From: Streptomyces griseicoloratus
GTDB taxonomy: Bacteria; Actinomycetota; Actinomycetes; Streptomycetales; Streptomycetaceae
Length of the DNA: 46,543 bases
Assembly: GCF_014534645.1 (NCBI RefSeq)
Contig: NZ_JACVQF010000035.1
Span: 1 to 46,543 of the forward strand
Reading direction: 5' to 3'
Shown: positions 8,568 to 16,869 of the stretch, one piece after another
Layout of the letters: the number at the start of each line of letters is the position of its first letter
Numbering within the stretch: the stretch's first letter is position 1
Translations under genes and position numbers: made by a program
The notes under the pieces: model-generated
What the model was told of the DNA's origin: nothing
The model's input: only the letters and a program-made list of their open reading frames with translations
The model's database searches: none

Positions 8568-9676
8568 CGCGGCCTCCCGCGGCTGCCCCCGACACCCGGA
8601 CCCACGACCGGCGCGGCACCACCCCCACCGGCGGCACACCCACCCCAGCCGGACAGGGAGCCACGCCGCCCACCACCACCGGCAGAACCGGCCGAGCCAC
8701 CCCGACCACCACCGCCGGCCGAACGACCGTCGGAACCGGCCGCAGAGCCGCTTCGACCACCGTCGCCGGCAGCCCGCCCCTCCCACCCGGCGGGCCCGCG
8801 CCGACCACTGCCGCCGCCGGCGGCGGAGTCCCACGCGTCCGAGGCACCGCGCCCAAGCGCCCCACCACCGGCAACGGGCCCGCCCCGGCCGGCACCAAGC
8901 TCACTCCCTCCGCCAGGGGCGGCACCGGAGACCCACGCCGCCGGCCACCCGGCCACATCCGCCCGATTGCCACCGGCGGCAGGCCCGCCGCCGCCCGGCC
9001 CGGGGCCCGGCGCGCACCGGTCCGTGGCCCGGCCGTCGGCGGCACCACCGGTGGCAGGCCGGCCGCGGTCGGACCCGGGGTCGTCCGTGACATCCCCCGT
9101 GTCCGGGGTGCGGGTTGGCTCGACGGGGTGACCGGTGGGTGGTGGGGTGTCCTCGGGCAGTCCCTGGAGCACCGTGCGTACGGCGGTCGGCAGGTCGGGG
9201 GCCACGTGGTCGGCCGCGGCGGTCTCCTCGGGGCGGGTCTGCGGGTTCGGGACGAGGATGCCGTGGGCGCCCGCCCGCCTCGCGGCCTCCATGTCGGCGC
9301 CGATGTCGCCGATGACGACGCAGTCGGCGGGGGCGGCGCAGATCCGTCCGGCGGCCCACAGCACCAGGCCGGGCTGCGGTTTGCGGCAGTGGCAGCCGTC
9401 GTCGGGGCCGTGCGGGCAGACCGCCCACACGTCGAAGGCGCCGAGCAGGTCGTCGACGCGCCGGTTGACGCGGCGGACGTCGGCGGCGGTGAGCAGTCCG
9501 CGCGCGATGCCGGACTGGTTGGTGACGACGCCGGTGCGAATGCCGCGCTCGCGCAGCAGGGCGAGTGCCTCGCGGGCCCCCTCGACGGGCCGTACCCGCT
9601 CGGGGTCGCCGTTGTAGGGGACGTCGTGGACGAGGGTGCCGTCGCGGTCGAAGAGCACGGCCTTGACGGGGCTCAT
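8564..9676 (-). CDS. gmhB: Heptose-1,7-bisphosphate phosphatase with a long Gly-rich tail
   Basis: Residues 1-172 form a complete GmhB-type HAD phosphatase. They contain the nucleophile motif DRDGT (D10, D12), the TNQSGIARG block, the zinc loop C87-x-H89...C95-x-C97, and GDIGADMEAA with the metal-binding aspartate. The role would be to remove the C7 phosphate between the two HldE reactions. Residues 175-370 are a low-complexity Gly/Ala/Arg/Ser tail absent from ordinary GmhB proteins of about 180 residues. The frame stays open through the tail and ends exactly at an ATGA overlap with the next gene, so the tail appears to be truly encoded. Confidence 0.88.
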   Translation of the reverse strand: MSPVKAVLFDRDGTLVHDVPYNGDPERVRPVEGAREALALLRERGIRTGVVTNQSGIARGLLTAADVRRVNRRVDDLLGAFDVWAVCPHGPDDGCHCRKPQPGLVLWAAGRICAAPADCVVIGDIGADMEAARRAGAHGILVPNPQTRPEETAAADHVAPDLPTAVRTVLQGLPEDTPPPTGHPVEPTRTPDTGDVTDDPGSDRGRPATGGAADGRATDRCAPGPGPGGGGPAAGGNRADVAGWPAAWVSGAAPGGGSELGAGRGGPVAGGGALGRGASDAWDSAAGGGSGRRGPAGWEGRAAGDGGRSGSAAGSDGRSAGGGGRGGSAGSAGGGGRRGSLSGWGGCAAGGGGAAPVVGPGVGGSRGRPR

Positions 9677-10692
9677 GCGACCACCTCCCGCCACGCGGGG
9701 GCGCGCCGGTGCCGCCACATGCCGCGCAGCCGGTGCCAGGTGGCGGCCGGCGGGATGAGGACGCTGGTGACCAGCATGGTCGTCACCTCGTACCGGGTGC
9801 GCGGCCCGGGCGCGATGCGGGCCCATGCGAACTCGGCGGTGCCCGTGGCCCAGCCGAGCCCGGCGAGCGCGGCGGCCCGGGGGCGGCCGGCCGCGGCGAG
9901 GGCGACGGCGGCGGCGCCCGCGGCGGTGACGGCGACGTGGCGGCGGATGCGGCCCCGGGGGGCGACCGCCTTGTGCCACCAGTCCGGGCCGTGCAGGCGG
10001 CGCATGAGCGCGTCGTCGGCGTTGCCCCGCTGCTGTTTCAGCGACACCCAGCGGGAGGCGGGGCGTACGGGGTGGCGGGTGGTGCGCCGGCCCTGCCGGA
10101 TGCGCCAGCCCGCGTCGAGCACGCGCAGCGCCAGGTCGGCGTCCTCCCGGAAGGCGCGCGTGAAGCGTTCGTCGAAGCCGCCGACCTGCTTGAGCGCGTC
10201 GGTGCGGTAGGCCATGTCGGCGGTGATCCAGCGGGCCCGCGCGAGCCCGGCGGTGCCGCGTTCCCAGTCGGTGGGGCGGCGTTCGCCGGGCAGCGGCACG
10301 GCGATCACGCCCTGGACGGCGGCGGTGTCGGGGGCGGCCTCGGCGAGGTCCTGCACCAGCTGGTCGCGCCAGTGCGGGCCGACCTGGACGTCGTCGTCGA
10401 GGAAGGCGGTCCACGGCGAGGTGACCGCGCGGATACCGGTGTTGCGCGCGGCGGCGGGCCCGCGGCCCCCGCTGCGCAGCACGACGGTCCGCTCGCGCAG
10501 GTCGCCGAGGACGCTCAGCGGATGCTCCAGCGCGCCGGGGCCGGCCTCGGGATCGGGCCGGTCGTCGACCAGGATGATCTCGTCGGGCCCGGGGCCGGTC
10601 GCGGCGGCCAGCGCGGCCAGGCAGTCGGCCAGCGTGTCGCGGGCGAGGGTGGGGATCACGACGGCATAGCCGGTCCTGGGGGCTCCGGTCAT
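9673..10692 (-). CDS. Family 2 glycosyltransferase with C-terminal hydrophobic segment
   Basis: The 339-residue protein has a GT2 domain with YAVVIPTLARDTLADCL, ILVDDRPD, AARNTGIRAV and the donor/metal motif FLDDDVQVG, then GGFDERFTRAFREDADL (the ED acid-base region). Residues of about 255-310 include hydrophobic stretches (VAVTAAGAAAVALAAAG and YEVTTMLVTSVLIPPA) that may anchor it to the membrane. This is the third GT2 in the operon and the only one with likely membrane contact. Overlaps with the carbamoyltransferase stop and gmhB start are both ATGA. Substrate unknown. Confidence 0.85.
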   Translation of the reverse strand: MTGAPRTGYAVVIPTLARDTLADCLAALAAATGPGPDEIILVDDRPDPEAGPGALEHPLSVLGDLRERTVVLRSGGRGPAAARNTGIRAVTSPWTAFLDDDVQVGPHWRDQLVQDLAEAAPDTAAVQGVIAVPLPGERRPTDWERGTAGLARARWITADMAYRTDALKQVGGFDERFTRAFREDADLALRVLDAGWRIRQGRRTTRHPVRPASRWVSLKQQRGNADDALMRRLHGPDWWHKAVAPRGRIRRHVAVTAAGAAAVALAAAGRPRAAALAGLGWATGTAEFAWARIAPGPRTRYEVTTMLVTSVLIPPAATWHRLRGMWRHRRAPAWREVVA

Positions 10693-12329
10693 GCGAACGC
10701 CCTCCCCCTGCGCACCGCGAACGGGCCGATCGCCAGCAGGTCCACGGGCGCGGAGCCGAAGCACTCCAGCGCGTCGCGCGGGTCGTCGACCATGGGCCGC
10801 CCGGCCGTGTTCAGGCTGGTGTTGACCACGACCGGCAGGCCGGTGCGCCGTTCGAAGGCGGTGAGCATCCGGGCGACGAGCGGTTCGCGGCGCTCCTCGA
10901 CGGTCTGGATGCGGGCGGTGCCGTCGACGTGCACGACGGCCGGGACGCGGTCGCGCCAGGCGGGGGCGACGTCGTGCACGAAGAGCATGTACGGGCTGGG
11001 CAGCGGCCCGTCGAAGATGTCGGCGGCGCGTTCGGCGAGGACCATCGGCGCGACGGGCCGGAACTCCTCGCGGCCCTTGACGTGGTTGAGCCGTTCCAGG
11101 TTCTCCGCCCGTCCCGGGTGGGCCAGCAGGGAGCGGTGTCCGAGGGCGCGCGGCCCGAACTCGCTGCGGCCCTGGAACCAGGCGACGATCCCGTCCCGGG
11201 CCAGTTCCTCGGCGACCGTCTCGGCGATGTCGTCCGGTTCCTCGTACGGGATCGCGGCCGTCTCCAGCCAGGCGCGGATCTCCTCGTCGCTCCAGCCGCG
11301 GCCGAGGTCGGCGCCGGGCATGGGCTCGGGGGCGGTGCCCTCCTGGGCGGCGGCCAGGTGCAGGGCGCCGCCGAGGGCGGTCCCGGCGTCACCGGCGGCG
11401 GGCTGCACCCACACGTGCCGGTACGGGCCCCGCGCGGCGATCTTCGCGTTGGCGACGCAGTTCAGCGCGACGCCGCCCGCCATGGTCAGGGCCTCTCCCC
11501 CGGCCTCGCGGTGCAGCCAGTGCACGAGGTCGAGGAGCAGTTCCTCCAGGACGGCCTGGGTGCTCGCGGCCAGGTCGGCGTGGGCCTGCGTCCACTGCTC
11601 GCCCTTGGCGCGGGCCGGGGCCAGGGCGGCCCAGTCGACGCCGTGGGCGCGGAAGCCGCCGTCGCCGGTGGCGTGGACGTGCTCGCGCAGCCGGTCGAGG
11701 TGGCGGGGGGTGCCGTAGGAGGCGAGGGCCATCACCTTGTACTCGTCGCTGCTGCGCAGGAAGCCCAGGTGCTCGGTCAGCTCCTCGTAGACCAGGCCGA
11801 GCGAGTGCGGCAGGGCCTGGACGGCGAGGGTGTCGAGCTTGCCGTCGCGGTAGCGGCCGGCCAGGTGGGAGGCGGACTCGCCGCGTCCGTCGAGGACGAG
11901 GACGTCGCTGTCGGGGTACGGGGAGGCGGGGCCGGCGGAGGCGGCGTGCGCCACGTGGTGCGGGACGAAGACGACCTGGTCGGGGTCGAGTCCGGGCAGC
12001 GCCTCGGCCAGGAACTCGGGTGCGCGGCGGGCGTACTCCAGCCGCAGCGGGTCCCAGGGGTCGTCGAGGCCCATGTCGCGGGCGGGGCGGGCGAGATGGG
12101 GGTCGAAGGAGTAGGCGACTGCGTCCAGGTCCTCCGGGCGTATCCCCGCGTGTTCCAGGCACCACCGGGCCGACAGCTCCGGCACCTCCCAGGCCGAGAA
12201 CGGCACGGGGCGCTTGCCGTGCTTGCGGCGGCTGAAGCGCTCTTCCTCGGCGGCCGCAACGGTCCGGCCGTCGACGACGAGTGCGGCGGCCGGGTCGTGG
12301 AACAGGGCGTTGATACCAAGGATGCGCAT
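10689..12329 (-). CDS. Carbamoyltransferase, NodU/CmcH family; first gene of the operon
   Basis: The 546-residue protein has the two-part architecture of O-carbamoyltransferases. The N-terminal Kae1-like domain has ILGINALFHDPAAALV, EEERFSRRKH, FVPHHVAHAASA (metal-binding histidines), LVLDGRGE and MAGGVALNCVANAKI. The C-terminal domain has FQGRSEFGPRALGHRSLLA and VNTSLNTAGRPMV. It would make carbamoyl-adenylate from carbamoyl phosphate and ATP and carbamoylate a hydroxyl, here most simply on a sugar of the glycan. A GGAG ribosome site lies 8 bases before the ATG. As first gene it probably carries the operon promoter in the 167 bases upstream. Confidence 0.92.
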   Translation of the reverse strand: MRILGINALFHDPAAALVVDGRTVAAAEEERFSRRKHGKRPVPFSAWEVPELSARWCLEHAGIRPEDLDAVAYSFDPHLARPARDMGLDDPWDPLRLEYARRAPEFLAEALPGLDPDQVVFVPHHVAHAASAGPASPYPDSDVLVLDGRGESASHLAGRYRDGKLDTLAVQALPHSLGLVYEELTEHLGFLRSSDEYKVMALASYGTPRHLDRLREHVHATGDGGFRAHGVDWAALAPARAKGEQWTQAHADLAASTQAVLEELLLDLVHWLHREAGGEALTMAGGVALNCVANAKIAARGPYRHVWVQPAAGDAGTALGGALHLAAAQEGTAPEPMPGADLGRGWSDEEIRAWLETAAIPYEEPDDIAETVAEELARDGIVAWFQGRSEFGPRALGHRSLLAHPGRAENLERLNHVKGREEFRPVAPMVLAERAADIFDGPLPSPYMLFVHDVAPAWRDRVPAVVHVDGTARIQTVEERREPLVARMLTAFERRTGLPVVVNTSLNTAGRPMVDDPRDALECFGSAPVDLLAIGPFAVRRGRAFA

Positions 12330-12496
12330 GAGGCGTGCTCCGTCCCGGGCGACTCAGGGGTCTCTCTCGGCTTCGCGGGTGCCGCGGTGCGGCTGTCTCA
12401 AACACTTGGAGGCAGCTCACTTCCAGAAATGAACGGATATGTCACCGTCCGTAGCCATCCGCTCCCGTGCCTCACGGCCCCCTCCGGTCCGGTGCC
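12330..12496 (-). promoter_or_regulatory. Probable leader and promoter region of the heptose operon
   Basis: These 167 bases separate the operon from the upstream epimerase-family gene. Bases around 12395-12450 are clearly less GC-rich than the rest, as expected for a promoter. The stretch CTCAAACACTTGGAG at 12398-12412 forms a weak imperfect inverted repeat. No convincing -35/-10 pair could be fixed by eye. No coding sequence is evident. Confidence 0.4.
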
Positions 12497-13474
<978 letters not shown>

Positions 13475-13565
13475 GGGGCTCTCCTCACTCTCGCCTTCAC
13501 TTGCGTGTCGGCGCGAGTAACCCGGTGGCCGCTTCCACTACCCCGAACTGGCATTCGACCGGTCG

Positions 13566-13607
13566 CTATACACCGCGTATATACTCGCTGTGTATAGTCC
13601 TCGCATG
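13566..13607 (+). promoter_or_regulatory. Leaderless promoter covered by an inverted repeat
   Basis: CTATACAC (13566-13573) and GTGTATAG (13590-13597) are perfect 8-base inverted arms, and a GTATATAC palindrome lies between them (13577-13584). A -10-like TATAGT at 13593-13598 ends six bases before the ATG of the deacetylase at 13605, and no ribosome site is present. This is the spacing of a leaderless transcript. A regulator bound here would block the -10 box. The AT-rich island stands out sharply. It may also control the divergent epimerase-family gene. Confidence 0.6.
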
Positions 13608-14390
13608 CCTTCTCTGACCAGGAAGATGAAGAAAACGGGGACCGGGTTGCGCGGGGCCGCGGTGTTCGCCGCGGCGGCCGCGGTGACCCTGGCACTGAGC
13701 GGCTGCACCCGACTGGAGACGACCGCACCCAGCTCCGCCCGCGCCGCGGCGGACGCCAAGGCGCGCGCCGCGTTCGGGACGGTCGACTGCCGCCGGGCCA
13801 AGTGCATAGCGCTCACGTTCGACGCCGGCCCGAGCGAGAACTCCGCCCGGCTGCTCGACATCCTGAAGGAGAAGCGGGTCCCCGCGACCTTCTTCCTGCT
13901 CGGCAAGCGGCACATCGACACGTATCCGCAGCTCGTCGGACGCATGGCCGACGAGGGCCACGAGGTGGCCAGCCACACCTGGACGCACCGGATCCTCACG
14001 GAGATCGAGCCGGACGAGATACGCGAGGAACTCCGGCGCCCGAACGAGGAGATAGAGCGCCTGACCGGGCGGCGCCCCACACTGATGCGCCCGCCGCAGG
14101 GCCGCACGGACGACACGGTGCACGAGATCTGCCGCGAGCTGGGCCTCGCGGAGGTGCTGTGGAGCGTGACCGCCAAGGACTACAAGACGACCGACTCCGA
14201 CCTGATCACCCGGCGCGTCCTCGACCAGTCCTCCCGGGACGGCATCATCCTGCTCCACGACATCTACGACGGCACGGTGCCCGCCGTGCCCGGCATCATC
14301 GACGCACTCAAGAAGCGGGGCTACGTCTTCGTGACGGTGCCGCAGCTGCTGGCGCCCGGGAAGGCCGAGCCGGGGAAGGTCTACCGCTGA
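13605..14390 (+). CDS. Polysaccharide deacetylase (CE4/NodB) lipoprotein
   Basis: The 261-residue protein starts with a positively charged stretch, a hydrophobic segment (about 17-30) and a lipobox LALSGC with C34, so it should be exported and lipidated. The NodB domain follows: TFDAGPSENS (D73), the metal-binding pair SHTWTH (H124, H128), RPPQGR and LLHDIYDG. The usual second aspartate of TFDDGP is alanine here (A74), a ligand change seen in some family members, so metal dependence is uncertain. Substrates are probably N-acetylated sugars of the cell wall or an extracellular glycan. The ATG at 13605 is preferred over an in-frame GTG at 13590, which lies inside the promoter palindrome. Confidence 0.85.
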   Translation: MPSLTRKMKKTGTGLRGAAVFAAAAAVTLALSGCTRLETTAPSSARAAADAKARAAFGTVDCRRAKCIALTFDAGPSENSARLLDILKEKRVPATFFLLGKRHIDTYPQLVGRMADEGHEVASHTWTHRILTEIEPDEIREELRRPNEEIERLTGRRPTLMRPPQGRTDDTVHEICRELGLAEVLWSVTAKDYKTTDSDLITRRVLDQSSRDGIILLHDIYDGTVPAVPGIIDALKKRGYVFVTVPQLLAPGKAEPGKVYR

Positions 14391-14437
14391 GGAGTGACGG
14401 CCGGGGCCGGGCGCGGCGGCCGGCCGCCCCGGTTCCC

Positions 14438-14453
14438 TACGATCGCTCGCGTG
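14438..14453 (+). promoter_or_regulatory. -10 box of a probable leaderless transcript
   Basis: TACGAT at 14438-14443 lies seven bases before the GTG at 14451. No ribosome site precedes that GTG. This arrangement is common for leaderless Streptomyces genes and supports the chosen start of the SRPBCC gene. Confidence 0.45.
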
Positions 14454-14891
14454 GTCACCTTCTTCCTGGAACGCACCGCTCCCCTCCCCCTGGACGAGGC
14501 CTGGCGGCGGCTCACCGCGTGGCACCGCCACGGCGACGCCGTACCCCTCACCCGGGTCACCGTCGTCACGCCCCCGCCCACCCGCCCGGGCACGGTGGTC
14601 GTGGCCCGCACGGGCATCGGCCCGCTCGCCTTCGACGACCGGATGGAGGTCACCGTCTGGCAGCCCCCGGGCGAGGGCTCACCGGGCCTGTGCCGGCTGG
14701 ACAAGCGGGGCCGGCTGGTCCGGGGCTGGGCCGAGATCGAGGTCCGGCCGGGCCCCGGCGGCCGGACCCGGGTGCTGTGGCGCGAGGAACTGCGGGTCCG
14801 CCCGCTCCCGGGCCTCTTCGACGGCCTCCTCGCGCGCTCGGGGCGGTACGTCTTCGGACGGACGGTGAACCGGCTGCTGAGACAGCCGTGA
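14451..14891 (+). CDS. SRPBCC/START-fold small protein
   Basis: The 146-residue product begins VVTFFLERTAPLPLDEAWRR, the opening strand and first helix of the polyketide cyclase/SRPBCC fold. It continues with alternating strands (GTVVVARTGIGPLAF, RMEVTVWQPPG, AEIEVRPGPGGRTRVLWREE) and a long C-terminal helix (LPGLFDGLLARSGRYVFGRT). The fold forms a cavity for hydrophobic ligands, and the ligand here is unknown. An earlier in-frame GTG at 14394 would add 19 residues of poor coding character. The start at 14451 is preferred because a -10 box sits at leaderless distance. Confidence 0.75.
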   Translation: MVTFFLERTAPLPLDEAWRRLTAWHRHGDAVPLTRVTVVTPPPTRPGTVVVARTGIGPLAFDDRMEVTVWQPPGEGSPGLCRLDKRGRLVRGWAEIEVRPGPGGRTRVLWREELRVRPLPGLFDGLLARSGRYVFGRTVNRLLRQP

Positions 14892-14910
14892 CGCACGACA
14901 CCCCTCCACT

Positions 14911-14928
14911 CTAGTCAAAGTTGACTAG
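14911..14928. promoter_or_regulatory. MarR-like operator before the VOC gene
   Basis: CTAGTCAA (14911-14918) and TTGACTAG (14921-14928) are perfect 8-base inverted arms around AG. The element ends nine bases before the ATG at 14938, just ahead of the GGAGGG ribosome site, so a bound protein would block transcription initiation or early elongation. AGTCAA-type palindromes are typical MarR-family targets. No MarR gene lies in the window, so the regulator would act from elsewhere. Confidence 0.6.
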
Positions 14929-14937
14929 GGTGGAGGG

Positions 14938-15639
14938 ATGGGAGAGACAACCGTTCCGATCCTGCCCTGCCGGAACCTGGAGCCCGTCCTCGGCTTCTAC
15001 ACGGCCCTCGGCTTCGAGGTGACCTTCCACCAGCGCAGTCCCAACCCGTACGCCGTCGTCCGGCACGGCGGCATCGAGCTGCACTTCTTCGCCACGAAGC
15101 GCTACGAGCCCGCCGATTCGTTCAGCACGTGCCTCGTCCGCACCGACGACGTCGACGGGCTGTACGAGACCTTCCGGGCCGGACTGAAGTCGGCCTACGG
15201 CCGGGTGCCGACGCGGGGGCTGCCCCGCATCGGGGCGCTGCGCGACACGTCGTTCGGGACGCGGCAGTTCCTCATGACCGACCCGGGCGGCAACTGCGTC
15301 CGCGTCGGGCAGCCCGTCGACGACGACCAGCGCCACCGCCCCGCCCCGGAGGAGACCTTCGCCCGCGCCCTGCACCACGCCTCGCTCCTCGCCGACTCCA
15401 GGGACGACCCGCAGGCGGCCGCGAAGGTCCTCGACCGGGTGCTCGGCCCGACGGACGAACGGCCGACGCCGGTCCAGCTACTGCGCCTGCTCGCCCTGCG
15501 CGCCGACGTCGCCGGCCGCCTCGGCGACGAGGAGACCGCGGCGGCCGCCCTGGACCGGGCCGCCGGGATCCCCCTCACGGAGCCCGAACGGGCCACCGTA
15601 CGGGACGACTTGGCACGCCTTGAGGAGCTACGGGGCTGA
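14938..15639 (+). CDS. VOC-fold protein (glyoxalase/bleomycin-resistance type) with C-terminal helical extension
   Basis: The 233-residue protein has an N-terminal VOC domain (about 1-125): TVPILPCRNLEPVLGFYTAL with the typical first strand and helix, HGGIELHFFA, and FLMTDPGGNCVRVGQ at the end of the second module. Residues 130-233 are an Ala/Leu/Arg/Glu-rich helical region that may be TPR-like (ALHHASLLADSRDDPQAAAK, LLALRADVAGRLGDEETA). Such proteins bind or detoxify small molecules, and the ligand is not predictable. A GGAGGG ribosome site and an MarR-like palindrome precede it. It converges on xdhC with 28 bases between. Confidence 0.82.
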   Translation: MGETTVPILPCRNLEPVLGFYTALGFEVTFHQRSPNPYAVVRHGGIELHFFATKRYEPADSFSTCLVRTDDVDGLYETFRAGLKSAYGRVPTRGLPRIGALRDTSFGTRQFLMTDPGGNCVRVGQPVDDDQRHRPAPEETFARALHHASLLADSRDDPQAAAKVLDRVLGPTDERPTPVQLLRLLALRADVAGRLGDEETAAAALDRAAGIPLTEPERATVRDDLARLEELRG

Positions 15640-15667
15640 CACGGTGGACCGGCTGCCGAGACCTCCG

Positions 15668-16819
15668 CTACGCCACCGACCCGATCCGCCCCGCCGGTGA
15701 CGGCTCGGTGTCGTGGTGGATCGGGGTGTGGGCGCCGGTCAGGGAGACACCGGTGCCGCCGCGGCGGGCCGCGACGATCTCGGCGGCGATCGACAGGGCC
15801 GTCTCCTCGGGCGTGCGGGCGCCGAGGTCCAGGCCGATCGGGGAGCGGAGCCTGGCCAGTTCGAGTTCCGTGACGCCGACCTCGCGCAGGCGTTCGTTGC
15901 GGTCGAGGTGGGTCCGGCGGGAGCCCATCGCGCCGACGTACGCCACCGGCAGGCGCAGGGCGAGCTTGAGCAGCGGGACGTCGAACTTGGCGTCGTGGGT
16001 CAGGACGCACAGCACCGTGCGGGCGTCGACGCCGGTGCGCTCCAGGTACTCGTGCGGCCACTCGACGACGATCTCGTCCGCCTCCGGGAAGCGGGCCGGC
16101 GTCGCGAAGACGGGGCGGGCGTCGCACACCGTCACGTGGTAGCCGAGGAACTTGCCGACGCGGACCAGTGCCGAGGCGAAGTCGATGGCGCCGAAGACGA
16201 TCATGCGGGGGGCCGGGACCGAGGACTCGATCAGCAGCGTGAGCGGCGCCCCGCAGCGCGAGCCCTGCTCCCCGATCTCCAGGGTGCCGGTGCGGCCGGC
16301 GTCCAGGAAGGCGCCCGCCTCGGCGGCCACGGTGCGGTCCAGTTCGGGGTGGGCGCCGAAGCCGCCGTCGTGACGGCCGTCCGGGCGGACCATGAGCGCG
16401 CGGCCCATGAGGTCCGCCGGGCCGCGCACGATCCGCGCCACCGCCGCCGCCTCCCCTCCGGCGGCGGCGGCGAGCGCGGCGGCGGCCACCGGACGGACGG
16501 GATCGGCCGCCCGCACCGGGGTGACGAGGATGTCGATGACGCCGCCGCAGGTCAGGCCGACGGCGAAGGCGTCCTCGTCGCTGTAGCCGAAGCGCTCCAG
16601 GACCGTTTCGCCGTCCTCCAGCGCCTGCCGGCACAGCTCGTACACGGCCCCCTCCACACAGCCACCGGAGACCGAGCCGATCGCCGTGCCGCCGGCGTCC
16701 ACCGCGAGGGCGGCGCCGGGCTGACGGGGCGCGCTGCCGCCGACGGCCACCACGGTGGCCACGGCGAAGTCGCGTCCCTGCTCGACCCACCGGTGCAGCT
16801 CTTCGGCGATGTCCAGCAT
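15668..16819 (-). CDS. xdhC: XdhC-family molybdenum cofactor insertion factor
   Basis: The 383-residue protein has the N-terminal XdhC/CoxI domain (VATVVAVGGSAPRQPGAALA, SVSGGCVEGAV, GLTCGGVIDILV with its conserved cysteine) and a C-terminal Rossmann-like XdhC_C domain (MIVFGAIDFASALVRVGKFLGY, LTHDAKFDVPLL, YVGAMGSRRTH). In characterised relatives it binds molybdopterin cofactor, aids its sulfuration and delivers it to xanthine dehydrogenase. A clear AAAGGAG ribosome site lies eight bases before the ATG. It follows the purine permease by 50 bases on the same strand and is probably co-transcribed with it. Confidence 0.9.
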   Translation of the reverse strand: MLDIAEELHRWVEQGRDFAVATVVAVGGSAPRQPGAALAVDAGGTAIGSVSGGCVEGAVYELCRQALEDGETVLERFGYSDEDAFAVGLTCGGVIDILVTPVRAADPVRPVAAAALAAAAGGEAAAVARIVRGPADLMGRALMVRPDGRHDGGFGAHPELDRTVAAEAGAFLDAGRTGTLEIGEQGSRCGAPLTLLIESSVPAPRMIVFGAIDFASALVRVGKFLGYHVTVCDARPVFATPARFPEADEIVVEWPHEYLERTGVDARTVLCVLTHDAKFDVPLLKLALRLPVAYVGAMGSRRTHLDRNERLREVGVTELELARLRSPIGLDLGARTPEETALSIAAEIVAARRGGTGVSLTGAHTPIHHDTEPSPAGRIGSVA

Positions 16820-16869
16820 CTGTCGGTCTCCTTTGACGGGGGATGTGTGAAGGGTTCCCGTGGGAGCGG

